From Hirudo medicinalis (lineage: Eukaryota > Annelida > Clitellata > Hirudinida > Hirudinidae): a stretch of DNA of 38,448 bases. The notes beneath the pieces are model-generated. The model made no database searches and was not told where the DNA came from. It saw nothing but the letters and a program-made list of their open reading frames with translations. The first letter of the stretch is position 1, and the number at the start of each line of letters is the position of its first letter. The position numbers and the translations under genes are program-made. The stretch lies in NCBI GenBank assembly GCA_011800805.1, contig MPNW01000085.1:200800-239247 (forward strand), read 5' to 3'. This document shows, piece by piece, positions 11,695 through 22,624 of the stretch.

Positions 11695-12469
11695 GTCTCT
11701 TCTTCTGTCAGTTAAGGTTGATTAAGTCACAACATATGTCACTCCCCGATCGCAACCTGGCAAAGAACAAAATTACAACGCAAGGTAAAACCACGGCATC
11801 GGCTGTTTTCTGGCTTTGTTTAATATTTCTGGAGAACCCCCGAACATTTTTACAATCCTCTTCTTCGGCGTCAGACCGCAAGCGAAATGAAGAAAAATAA
11901 GTCGTAAGATGATCTGCCTAGAAGCTGTAGTCCAGATCAGAGCCGCCGAAGGTCAAGTCTTCTCGAGCATGCAATCTCCACATCTCCAGTGCTCCACTTC
12001 TTTTTCATCTTACGAGGCCAAAGGTCACAGACGCAAGCACATCATCACGGAGACACAGATTCGCGCAATTGTTACCACGTTGACAATTACAAGAGGCAGA
12101 GGACCAGCTAGAATGAGATGTGGAAAAGTCCAATGGCAGATATGTGAGGTGATGATGATGATGATAATTATGAGCTGGTAGCATCGACCGACCATCATCA
12201 TCATGTCTACAACCCAGCTGTGCGCATCACAACACAAATGAAGCTAAAGCAAAGTCTCTGTGAGTATGAATATGAACACCATAATCATCATCATCATCAT
12301 CATCGCCTGCATCCATTCGTTCAGACATGCATTCTCGTTAGGTAATTACTTCATCTTAATAATAAGTCATATGTACAATTAATTGGCCTCTCACTTCTTT
12401 TCCCAAATAACAAGTCAATGATTTAAAATCTAATTCAACATCACCTGTTGAAATAAACGAGTGACAGAG

Positions 12470-12545
12470 CAATGATGATGACGATGATGAAGGTGATGAA
12501 GATGACGACGAGGATGATGATGATGATGATGATGACAACGATGAG
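12470..12545. repeat. Imperfect GAT/GAC triplet microsatellite
   Basis: About 75 nt of GAT, GAC, GAA and GAG triplets. It produces long low-complexity open frames on the opposite strand that are not genes. Confidence 0.9.
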
Positions 12546-12754
12546 GGGATGATGCCATGTTGGCCCCAAGTCATAAGTTTTCACAATACCAGTTGAACAC
12601 AAAAAGGTTGAAATTTGAACATCGACTGCTGTTAAATATTGAAAACAAATTAATGTCCAATTAACCAATTAATTAATTAATCGATCAATCACATCAACAA
12701 AGCAAGGCTGCAAGACGTTTACGACGACGGTGATGACGATGACAATGAATGCGG

Positions 12755-12762
12755 TGACGTCA
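12755..12762. promoter_or_regulatory. Palindromic CRE-like site (TGACGTCA)
   Basis: A perfect 8-bp TGACGTCA, the consensus for CREB/ATF-family bZIP factors, lies about 2.4 kb upstream of the tetraspanin start. Presence of the motif is certain; function is not shown. Confidence 0.3.
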
Positions 12763-12932
12763 GATGACGATTTCTAGGGAAACATCGAGGGCCTAAAAAA
12801 TAAACAGGGCCCTACAGAATAACCGCTAGTTGAAAATTTTGATCAAATGCAACTTTAAAAATGTCGAGGAGAAACTTGAAATTGTTTAAAATCATCACCT
12901 CTGAGCCATCTTTGCATCTTCAGACCTGTCGA

Positions 12933-13021
12933 ATACTCATCGTGGATCAAACATCATCGACATCACTACTAGTGGATAAGACATCGTCAATATCACTACT
13001 AGTGGATAAGACATCGTCGAT
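12933..13021. repeat. 30-nt tandem minisatellite, about three copies
   Basis: Two nearly identical 30-nt units (12962-12991 and 12992-13021, containing ACTAGTGGATAAGACATCG) are preceded by a diverged copy from about 12933. A still weaker copy may follow. Confidence 0.85.
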
Positions 13022-13261
13022 GTTTCACTCACCATAGACATCGCTCAGCATCGACTATCAATACTTATCATTACTTAGAACCCTCCCAACAGGATTCCAT
13101 GGGTTTCTAAAAGCAACAAAAAAGACGAAACAGTAAAACCGAGGCGACTCTGCGAATACAAAGTATGCGGTTTAAATCGCAATCAACTGAACAACAAAAT
13201 ACTCGACCGCAAATGCGGTGCTAAACTCTTCAAGGAATATCATTGCAAAGCAGGATTGAGA

Positions 13262-13345
13262 GAATGAATGGATTGTAGACGAGGGAACGAAGGATGAATG
13301 GATGAATGAATGGATTGTAGACGAGGGAACGAAGGATGAATGAAT
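13262..13345. repeat. 42-nt tandem duplication containing ATGA/ATGG words
   Basis: A 42-nt unit (13262-13303) containing GATTGTAGACGAGGGAACGA is repeated at 13304-13345 almost perfectly, flanked by GAATGAATGG tetranucleotide repeats. Confidence 0.9.
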
Positions 13346-13429
13346 GGAAGTACGATTGTCGAGACAATTTGACCTAACATTTTTTGTTGCAAGCCTTTAA
13401 ATACAAAATCTCAAACGATCGACCATTCG

Positions 13430-13760
13430 GAACATTCAATCCAGCTCCGGGTTAAATTTCCCAAGGAGAACGAACTTATAATTTCGAACTTCGAAACCGG
13501 ACGAGGCCTGCCAGTTTTTTGCGACACGTTTCGGCGCTCGACGAGCCGTCGATCGTATAAATGTATCGCTGTATAAAAATACGAACCCATTGCATCTCCG
13601 AAACAAAAATATTCGCTCGCACGGAGAAATGGCCGACGACGCAAAATATTTCCAAGCCGCAAAAACCGACGCAAGTAATAATGCCACGACACGAAAACAT
13701 GCCTGCTCGGGTCGATAGGTTCGTTCTACCTGCTGCTCTAACGAGAATCGAATGAAATTG
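13430..13760. other. CpG-rich patch with TATA-like words
   Basis: This stretch has visibly more CG dinucleotides than the surrounding DNA (for example CGGCGCTCGACGAGCCGTCG near 13532) and contains two TATAAA-like words (about 13556 and 13572). Several frames stay open across it, but none gives a recognisable protein. It could be a promoter-like island or an old repeat. Confidence 0.35.
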
Positions 13761-13820
13761 GGTCAAGTCGTGGCCACCACCTGGCATCACTACAATCATT
13801 ATCGTAATTTCCAGAAATAT

Positions 13821-13826
13821 TTTATT
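13821..13826 (-). terminator. Probable polyadenylation signal of CLASP
   Basis: TTTATT on the plus strand reads AATAAA on the CLASP strand, about 110 nt after the stop codon at 13936-13938. Confidence 0.5.
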
Positions 13827-13935
13827 ATCTTTACAACGGCATCAGCACATTTGTTGTCAATTAATGATTACAATCAGCACCACAATCAATCTCACATCAC
13901 AACAACAGTCTCTCGGTCCCCGGGGTCGAAGGTCA

Positions 13936-14508
13936 TCATCGTGACGTCGCCCCTGCCACGTTCTCCTTGTGCACGAGCGCCCTCTTTATGTACAGGTTCA
14001 ACAGCTTCAACTGAACGAAACAATAACATTTAATAATAATATTTAATAATACAAATAATGCCAGGTTAATATCAATTTAATGTCAAATCAAAAAAGTCCT
14101 TTGTATTTAAAGACAAAAAAAATTTTAACATAATATTACAAATAACAAGCAGTAATATTTACGAATGCAATAACATAAACGGCAACAACAACACCGACTG
14201 ACACTCAAAATTGATTCACCATCCATCATCATCTTGCAACACATTACCCCTCCAAGCAGGAGAACAACTGCAAACAACTTGAATAACAACGACAACATCG
14301 GCAGCAAAACAACAACAACATGTAGAATTATGCACCGACCTTGCTGTTGGACATGTCCTTCAGGTAGGGTTTGAGTTCGTCTCCGACGAGGAGGTATATC
14401 CTCACTAGGGTGAAGACGCTGTCCTTCCTTATCGCACTCATACTGTCCTCGTATCCCTGGTGGTGATGGTCGTAGTGATAACAACAGAAATAGTAATTAC
14501 ACCGACAC

Positions 14509-14567
<59 letters not shown>

Positions 14568-15011
14568 GCAACAATAATAATAATAATTACAACAACATGA
14601 CAAGATCTTTAATAAGTCTGAAAAAAGCAAATTCAAAAGCCAAAGGGGACCGATCGACTGACCTTGAGGATGCCCGGAATGATGACCGGCAGAAGGTCCC
14701 TCATCTGTTGGACGTCCGTTACGGTTTCGACGATGCTCAGCTGGATCCTGAATGCCAGGAGTCTCGTCAGGGAGTCGTTGCCCATGATGAAGGGCAGTAT
14801 GATGGGGACCGACACTTGCACTGGGAACAGGGAGGCTATGACCAGGGCACTGTCCTGGGCCGTTGCTGCCACCTTTGTTGGTAAATGTTATTGGAATCAT
14901 TGGTTTAATGTAATTATTATTGCTTGCAAGTAATCACCAAATCAGTCTTAAATTTAATTAAAATAAATTTGGCGCCTCTGACGCTATGCAAGTGGCGCAT
15001 TATAAATTAAC

Positions 15012-15044
<33 letters not shown>

Positions 15045-18000
15045 ATCAGCCTCTTACCGCCTGGGACGGATCCTTCCTGGCTTCGATGACACTCGATAGG
15101 ATAAGTTCCTCATGGCCAATGAAGCGCGACATGTGGTTGTAAACCAGCTCCACTATGACCTTCAGTGACATCTCCCTAATGGCTTCCTGAAACATCATCA
15201 TCATCATCATACACCAGAATAAATTTAGTAACTCTTATGTAAGACAAGCAGGGGCAAGGTCAAAGATCAATTGTCTTACAAGGTCGTTCTTGAGAATATC
15301 GAGGAGGAGCATGAGGATGGTCTTGGAGTGGTGGTCCCAGACTGGGGTGCTGTCCTTGTTCCTGGCGATGATGATCAGGTGCACCAACTTGTACTTCCTC
15401 TCCTCAACTCTGGAAATCATCACATAAACCAACCAATCAGCAGCTGACATTTTGACTATTATCACCAGGGTTATTATTATTCATGGTTAATTGTCATCAT
15501 CATCATTGTCGTCAATGTCATCGTTAATGCCGTGACACATACCTCTCGTTCTTGTAGGCCAGCTCCTGTATGATCATGTCTATCTCGTCCGGCTTGGGGC
15601 ACTCCAGGTACTCGTCGTCGTCCTCGTCGTCGACACGCTCCATCGCCGTCAAGTCTGCGTTGTGGAAGCTGAAGGCTGCCAGAGAACACGATGGATGAAT
15701 GAAAGTTACTAATAAAAGTGATGATAATAGAAATGATAACAACTGTTGTTATTGTTGTTAAAGTCCATTACATAACTGGATGATCAGGATAGCACTCCCA
15801 CAACGGGGTATAGTAATGCGGTAATGTAATGACGACGACGTATCACAGTGTAATATTAATAACAATAATAATTAATATCAACAACAATTGACTGAATGAG
15901 GTTGAACTGTTGGATGTCAACGAGAACTGACGACGGCTACCTTCACTGAAGATGTCCTTGTCGACCGACAGTAAACTCTTGCTGATGGGGCATTCATGAG
16001 CTCCATTGATCATCATCTGTCGAGTGTAACAAAACACTTGTTCAGTAATACAATTAAAACAATAGCAATAGTAATAAAAGCAATTGTTAATCCTGAACAA
16101 ACACACACACACACACACACACACAAGCACAATTATAATGCAACCTGCTCCTGTGAACACAAACCTCATCATCTTCCAGCATGTTGTCCCTCTTCGGTGA
16201 GTTTGAAAACCTGCTGTTGAAGGCATCGAGGAGGGGCCTGTTGCCCAGTTGGACCATGGGATTCGACAAACCATGCACTCGTTTTTGTGTCGTCGCATTG
16301 TTGGTGTCGTCGGAGAACATCGGGTTGATGTTTTCGGAGTCCGAGGTGTTCAGTCTCACCGGAAGCCTAGATTAGGTGATCGTCAAGATGATTGTTAATA
16401 ATGATAGGTTGTTAAGTTTTTTTTTAATAAAACATCAACAAGCAATCACAATCATAATTAGTCACTTGCAACTGGTTTTAACCACTTAATCAACAACAAC
16501 AATAATAATAACAACAACAACAACAACACTATTGGACAAATCATCAGAAGCCCAGCAGCCCAATCATTGCAAACCAACAACCTTGAAGAGGGCGACCTCT
16601 GCCGCCCGTCGAACATGTTTGGAGACGGCGACGGAGATGGAATGACGCTCGAAGAGGATGCACGGTCGTCGTCATGGTCGAGCGAGCAGCTGTTCTCCTG
16701 GAGGATGCGGTTGCCACTGTCCTGAAAAAAGAGAGAAGGCAATGAATTCGGCAAACAAATGTCAATAAACACTGTGAGTTGATCAGCAATAAAACAATAA
16801 ATACATGACTTATGTAATAAAAGTAATAATAATAATAAATAATAATAATAATAACATCCAAAATTATCTTCATCAACATCACTTTGTCAACTTATTTTCA
16901 ATAATTTTTACATTAAAAAAAAATAAAACAAAAACAGTAATGAAAGAAATTATTTATCAGCTCAGTTTAATTATTTGTTATAATAAAAAATCTATCAATG
17001 ATGAGAATTATATTCATGGACATCAAGCAGTGATAAACAAGCACCTGGAAGGACTTGGGCAGAGCATCGAGCATGGAGCGGAAGACTTCCTGATTGAGTC
17101 GATAAAGTCGGATGAACACGATGATGGACGCCTGCGATACGATAAAACAATAAGCACATACAAACACAATACCGTCATGATATAAAACATACAATATATG
17201 CAAACACAACATCGAGCATCAAAAGCAACAACGCATTGCAAACAACGAGGGGCACAATACAATTCCCTTTACAGACTTATGAAGTCTTGAGAACATCAGA
17301 GATAAAGTCTATAACTGCATCCCTCAATTACTCCCTCAGACCAAGCACAAGGGGTCGGTCGCTCACCTTTCTGACTTCGGGGCTCTTCGGTTCTGTCGAG
17401 CAAGTGATGATCCTGGTTATGGCCAGCTTGACATCGCTGCTGATGATGAGGTCGTCTGCTTCCATCATCAAGGTGAGCTCGTGCAGGTAGCCGAGCACAG
17501 ACAACTTGACACCGACCGACGCGTTCTTCATCTGGTCCACCATGAACTTGGTCAGCACTTGGAACTGAGTCTTGGCTGGGAAGAACACCCTGTCATATGA
17601 AGTCATTTCATTGTTATTGATGTAAATATTCATTTATTAAATAATAATTAATTATTTGATAATTTAATTAATAACCAATAAATAAAAAACCAATTAAAAA
17701 TAATTAAAGTAAACAAAACATTGTGATGTATCGCAATCATCGACATTTAATGTCACCAATGCAACCGACGACGTTACCTGATGTTGTCGAGAACTTTTTG
17801 TATCTTCGTCTGTATGAGTGGCGTCGTTTCAGAACCCAACTTGTTGAGTAACATGGGTAGACAGCTACCCACCCAGTTACCTGTCGAGCGAAACAAGGCA
17901 ATAGTAAAGGTCTACCTAGACATCAAGTCTATTTATTTCTTTGGCAAATCAACGTCGCACAAAGATGCAACCAATGGAACGTCCCAATGGGAAAGACCCC

Positions 18001-19745
18001 AATAGCATAAGCAGCAGAACAAGCAACTTCATGCTCGACCTATCAAGCTTACCGAGCTCGTTCTTGTGCGAGGAGATGAAGTGAACGAGGGTGTCCAGGA
18101 AGACCGAGAAAACCTTCGGGTTCTGGTCGAAGAAGAGGCGGTCGAACAGGTCGGTCACCCTCCTCACCTCCTGAGAACTGAGAACAACAACATGGAGAGA
18201 AGGTCAATAATAGGAACTGGGTGGTCCAAAGATGGATGAATTGGTATCAGTAGTTGTAGATCATTAAGTAATTAGACGACTAGGACAATGCACCATTACA
18301 TAAGACCATGAATGGGTAATGGGTTGGATGAATGGAATGGCTGTGGTGGTGATGACGATTATGATCCCCCTCTCCTATAAAGAACAGATTCCCTACTAAA
18401 AACCTAGCTGGATGAATGGATGGATGGATTAACGAACAGATACGGCTACAAAGGTCACAGGGACTGCGCCCCGAGAACAGGAAGGTCGTCCACTCGAGAA
18501 ATACCTGAGCTGTCTGTGGTTTTGAAGTAAACTTTGCAGGCACACGAGGGAATCCCGCCTTTCGATCCACGATCCACTGAGCAGGCTGTTTATTGTCATC
18601 GACACATCCTGATTTAGGATGACATCATCATTATCACCATCATCATCATCATCACCACCAAGTGACCACTGGTATTAATATGCCATCTATAGACTTAAAC
18701 TCAGATAGAAATTCAATTGCCGACGTCGTGGTAAGTCTCACGCAACAACGCATCGTCGCATGAAATCGTTACACAAACTCAACAAGTAATTGTGAATGAT
18801 TGCCTCATTAGAAGATCAATTATTAAGTCAATTTATTTATACAACCCACAAACAACAAAAACAATGAAATTTATAATCATACATCGTATCATTTAATAAT
18901 CATAATAACCATATTTAATCACCAGTTACTCAGATTGTCACAACGAGGTGCATTATGTTAATGAGAACTGACCTCTCCGTTGAAGGACTTGCCGGAATTG
19001 TCCGAGCAGAGACTCGATGTTTCGCTGCCGACTTCCTCACCGACGCCAGCCTCGGAACTGTAGCCGTTGCTTTCCAGTCGTCGAGGTTTTGCAATGTTCA
19101 CGGACCTCCTCTGTTGTGGATGGATGAATGGTTGAATGGATGGATGGATGGTTGAATGGATGGATGGGTGGTTGAATGGATGAGTGGATGAATAGATGGG
19201 TGGTTGAATGGACGATTGTTATGGATATAAGGTTAAGTGATTTTGTGCAGGGATGTTTGTTTCTCGATTTTTCTGCATTTAAGCTCGCATTGGCAATGCG
19301 AATTCATCGGCAATCGGTTTTTAATTTCAACAAAATTTAAAAAAACTTTAGCGGATTCATGCACTTTGAAATGGCAAGCCAATAACAGTGTCTGCGTGAT
19401 TCACAACAGATCAATGAGCAAGTCATCACGTAATCACCACCACCAATACCACCATCATCATCATCATCATCACATCACCACCACCACAACCATCATATTG
19501 TCATTGTAATGGATACACCATAGAGTAAGTGACCTACCACCAGATTCTTGATTGATCCATCCAATTCACTGGCAACACTCCAACTGGCAGCAGTTGAACT
19601 GCTCAGAGGGACCCTCATTGGGGCAGCAGACTTTCTTCTCTTGGTTTCTGAGAGGACGTGCAACGCATTATCGAAATGTCTAGAACAAATAATGCCATTC
19701 ACATATACGAATCAGATCCATGACATTATTGTTAGTTAGTTCAAT

Positions 19746-19782
<37 letters not shown>

Positions 19783-22587
19783 CAACAACACGTGTGCCGA
19801 TAATAGGCATCTCAGATGTTGAACAGCCTCTGTAAAACAACAACAACAACAACAACCAGACAACACATTGTGAGCAGTTGATTAGCAGTGCAATCCATCA
19901 TCCATCAATCCAGTGCATGCCACCCATCCATCACCAACCTGACACTTCACTCCTTGAAGGGCTAGGGTCCCTCATGGATCCCACCTTACCATACCTCTGA
20001 GATGTCCCCGTTGCCACTGGCAGTTCATTGGGGTAGGAAAGTGTGTTGGTGTGTTGTTGCGATATGTAACTGTACCTGGATGAGGGTGAAACTGACCTGC
20101 TCGAAGCTGGAAAGAGAATTTAGTTACATAATAATAATAATAAAATTTGATTAACGTAATCAATGAGATTGTAATAATATTTGCGCATCTACGAATATTA
20201 ATAATAATAAATAAAGAAATACTGGCATCATTATCACTACTTAATCACTATTAAGCTACTGTTTTAATTGTTGTAATTAATAAATTGTTTGCATAAAAAA
20301 ATTACATAACAAATTAAACTTGAAATGTAATCCTAAAATGTAACGTCACTGACGCTGTGAGGACGACCCGAACTTGGAAGGCCGCGGGAGGGTGCCATCG
20401 CCCCCTGACAACGGGTTTGGAGACTTCCTATGCCTGGCTGGTAGCACCGTGACAAGTGATTGACATTAAACATCAATTATTGGTTAAATATCAAAAATGT
20501 TGTTTTACAAGCACACGTCACTGCACACAGTGGCACAAATGTGCACGATCGCACCAAACGAATCGCAAAATTTGTGCATTCAAATCCACAATCTGATTGT
20601 TCACGACAAAGGACACGATCAGAAAAACTAAGAAATCCCATGCCGATCTTCGCAAACCCGCACGCTTCGAGCTTAAATGTGCTTAAACGAATAATAATGA
20701 CAATAAATACGATATTCAAAATTTAAAAGTATCGTCAAAAAAGTAACAATTATCAATTAGTAACATGCAGTTAATGTAAAAATCACAAACAGGTTAGAAA
20801 CTCGAACAATGTGTTTTCACAAACCAAAAGAATGAGACAAGGATGAGAAAAAATATAAACAAACTCATCCAAACTCAGACCCTAATGCACATTACCTGCA
20901 TCATCATCATCATCATCACTATCACAAGCATCATCATCACCACCAAAATCAGACATCATCATTATCACCGCCGAATACCTTCTGCATTCGACACCTTGAC
21001 TGTACTCGAGCGAGGCAGACGCATGGATGCGTTGCGTCTCAGCGGCTTCGAAACTGGCGGCTTCTTCGCGGGCGTCGAAAGGTCGGAAGAACTGTGGCTG
21101 TGTCCTAAATTGGGATTGGTTGGGCTATTCGTTGGAGTTGTAGCTGATTGGTCGAGTGGAGGCGTAAACAAAAGCTGCCAATGAATCTGGGCAGCCAATG
21201 ACGGGCTCGCGCAGAGAGGTTGAGGGTGAGCATAAAGCTCTTAATGACCTCGATTTGTGAATAACAAGGCATTTGCATAAGGGGCTCGGCTCTAATAAGG
21301 CACGAATACACCGTTCTTATAATTATTATTATTATCAAGTAATAGTTGAAATCGTTATTATTATTATGGGTATTATACATGTTGAATTAGTTAATGATAA
21401 CAGGCTGTTAATAACTGGCTAGTTAGTTACTGATGTTTAAAACCAGCCATGTGAGAGACGAGTTAGGTAATAATGAGTTAGATTTAATAATAAAGTTAGG
21501 TTTTATTTTATGTTAATATCTCGACATCACGTGAACATTGAATAAATCCTAAAATTAGCGATAACAAATAACAAACGATGATTCTCGGAGTGACAAACAA
21601 CTAGTGACGAGCGACACAAATTGTCAACAAATTGTCGCGAGACAACGGACAACTGCAGACGACTTCAACTCACGAAGTGAATGGAAGTTGCTGTTGTTGT
21701 TGTCGTTGTTGCTGTTTCCGCTCGTCGGTCGAGCGATCCGCGACGTCGAGGATGTCAAATTTGCCGTACTGCTTGACCTTTGCATGTCCTCTGAACCTGG
21801 GTCAAGGTAATATCGGGTGGTTTCATATTCGGTTTCCTTCAACGTGTCCATCGTCGCCGACACTTTCGGGTTAACCGATTTTAAATATTTTAAATAAATG
21901 AACGCGTTCACGTTGTTAAACCGAATTAATGGATAAATTAATGAATATTATCAAAATTAAGAAGAATATTGAGTCATTCATCTCCTCTTAATCATAGAAA
22001 AGAGGGGCTTGGACATCAAGAACTCATATTTTGTCCTGATCATCATCACCACCACCACCACCACCAACATCATCATCATCATCGTGTCACCAACCAGAAT
22101 GTGTCTTTTGGGGGAGTTGACTCTGCCTCATGGTGGACTGGGGAAGCCTCGAAACACTATCGATTGAACAGGTTGAAATAAATTAGCATCTAGGATGGTG
22201 GATATCAAGCAGTTGATCACAAGGATGATTGACATCAAACATCAAACTGACCCGGTTTGATGCCTGACCCTGTCTCCACTGGGCGACCTCATTTTCGTCT
22301 TGTTTGGAAGAGTCCTCGTCACGACAGCAGAGTTGGAGTACACGTTTATGGAGCTCGTGCTGCTGGACGAACTGCTTCCAGAACAACCCTGCAGTTACGA
22401 ACAGGAATGGGGTGAACGGGGTGCCAACTGAACAATGGGCGACCATCGAAAGTACCAAAGCGGCCAACGAATCAATCACTTGCTCGCAGATCTCGTGGAA
22501 CAATTGAGCAGGATGACAATCACATCACAAATTGGTTGGTTGACCAGTGACCAAAGCATCAATCAATTGATATTATTATTATTGTTC

Positions 22588-22624
<37 letters not shown>

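Larger units (their letters stand above)
10323..13935. other. Intergenic region upstream of tetraspanin and downstream of CLASP
   Basis: No coding exon is recognisable. It should contain the tetraspanin promoter and 5' untranslated sequence (just above 10322 on the minus strand) and the CLASP 3' end. It holds an ATT array (11658-11689), GAT/GAC repeats (12150-12170, 12470-12545), two tandem minisatellites (12933-13021, 13262-13346), a palindromic CRE-like site (12755) and a CpG-rich patch (about 13430-13760). The sequence just before the ATT array resembles the 3' end of the SINE-like repeat. Confidence 0.6.
13936..15675 (-). other. CLASP: CLASP exons 33-38: C-terminal HEAT / CLIP-interacting domain (residues 1192-1456)
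   Basis: Domain used to bind CLIP-170, CENP-E and cortical LL5beta/GCC185-type partners in vertebrates. Seen: NERVEERKYKLVHL, TILMLLLDIL, EAIREMSLKVIVELV, EARKDPSQAVAATAQDSAL, LLPVIIPGILKGYEDS, GDELKPYLKDMSNSK and the near-invariant KLLNLYIKRA end. An acidic DDEDDDEY stretch precedes the first helix. The tail after KRA is short (14 residues). Confidence 0.95.
15941..16721 (-). other. CLASP: CLASP exons 30-32: TOG3 to C-terminal linker (residues 1054-1192)
   Basis: A Ser/Pro/Asp-rich disordered linker (SPSPSPNMFDG, LNTSDSENINPMF, RDNMLEDDE). There is little sequence conservation with vertebrates; phases on both sides are consistent. Vertebrate genes have alternative exons in this region. Confidence 0.8.
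18973..22388 (-). other. CLASP: CLASP exons 17-24: Ser/Arg-rich microtubule and EB-binding linker (residues 519-839)
   Basis: A basic, Ser/Thr/Pro-rich disordered region that in the family binds the lattice, EB1 and GSK3-regulated partners. It contains SRLPQS in exon 18 (residues 566-571), an EB-binding SxLP candidate. Exon 21 has GTLPRPS where vertebrates have SRIPRPS. Exon 23 carries PMRV and KNLVRRS, aligned with the vertebrate AMRVLST...KKPVRRR stretch, and exon 24 the acidic/Ser segment SETSSLCSDNS. Exon 22 has a second strong donor 5 nt further on (see findings). Exon boundaries are supported by phase and by similarity of character rather than strict alignment. Confidence 0.85.

Noticed and set aside
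13411..13799. Several overlapping open frames on both strands
   Set aside because: The CpG-rich composition lowers stop density in all frames; none resembles a known protein or is conserved by inspection.
14328..14900. 190-codon minus-strand open frame with a poly-Cys run
   Set aside because: It reads through CLASP exons 36 and 37 and the CAA repeat between them, partly in the wrong frame; the real exons are 14663-14872 and 14340-14456.
18165..18170. Downstream acceptor for CLASP exon 26 (start at 18170)
   Set aside because: Joining it to exon 25 creates an immediate stop; the upstream AG (start at 18177) keeps the frame and family length.
21144..21184. Upstream acceptors (CCCAG at about 21190 or GGCAG at about 21178) for CLASP exon 20
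   Set aside because: They give phase 0 entry, which does not fit the phase 1 exit of exon 19; the AG at 21144-21145 fits exactly.
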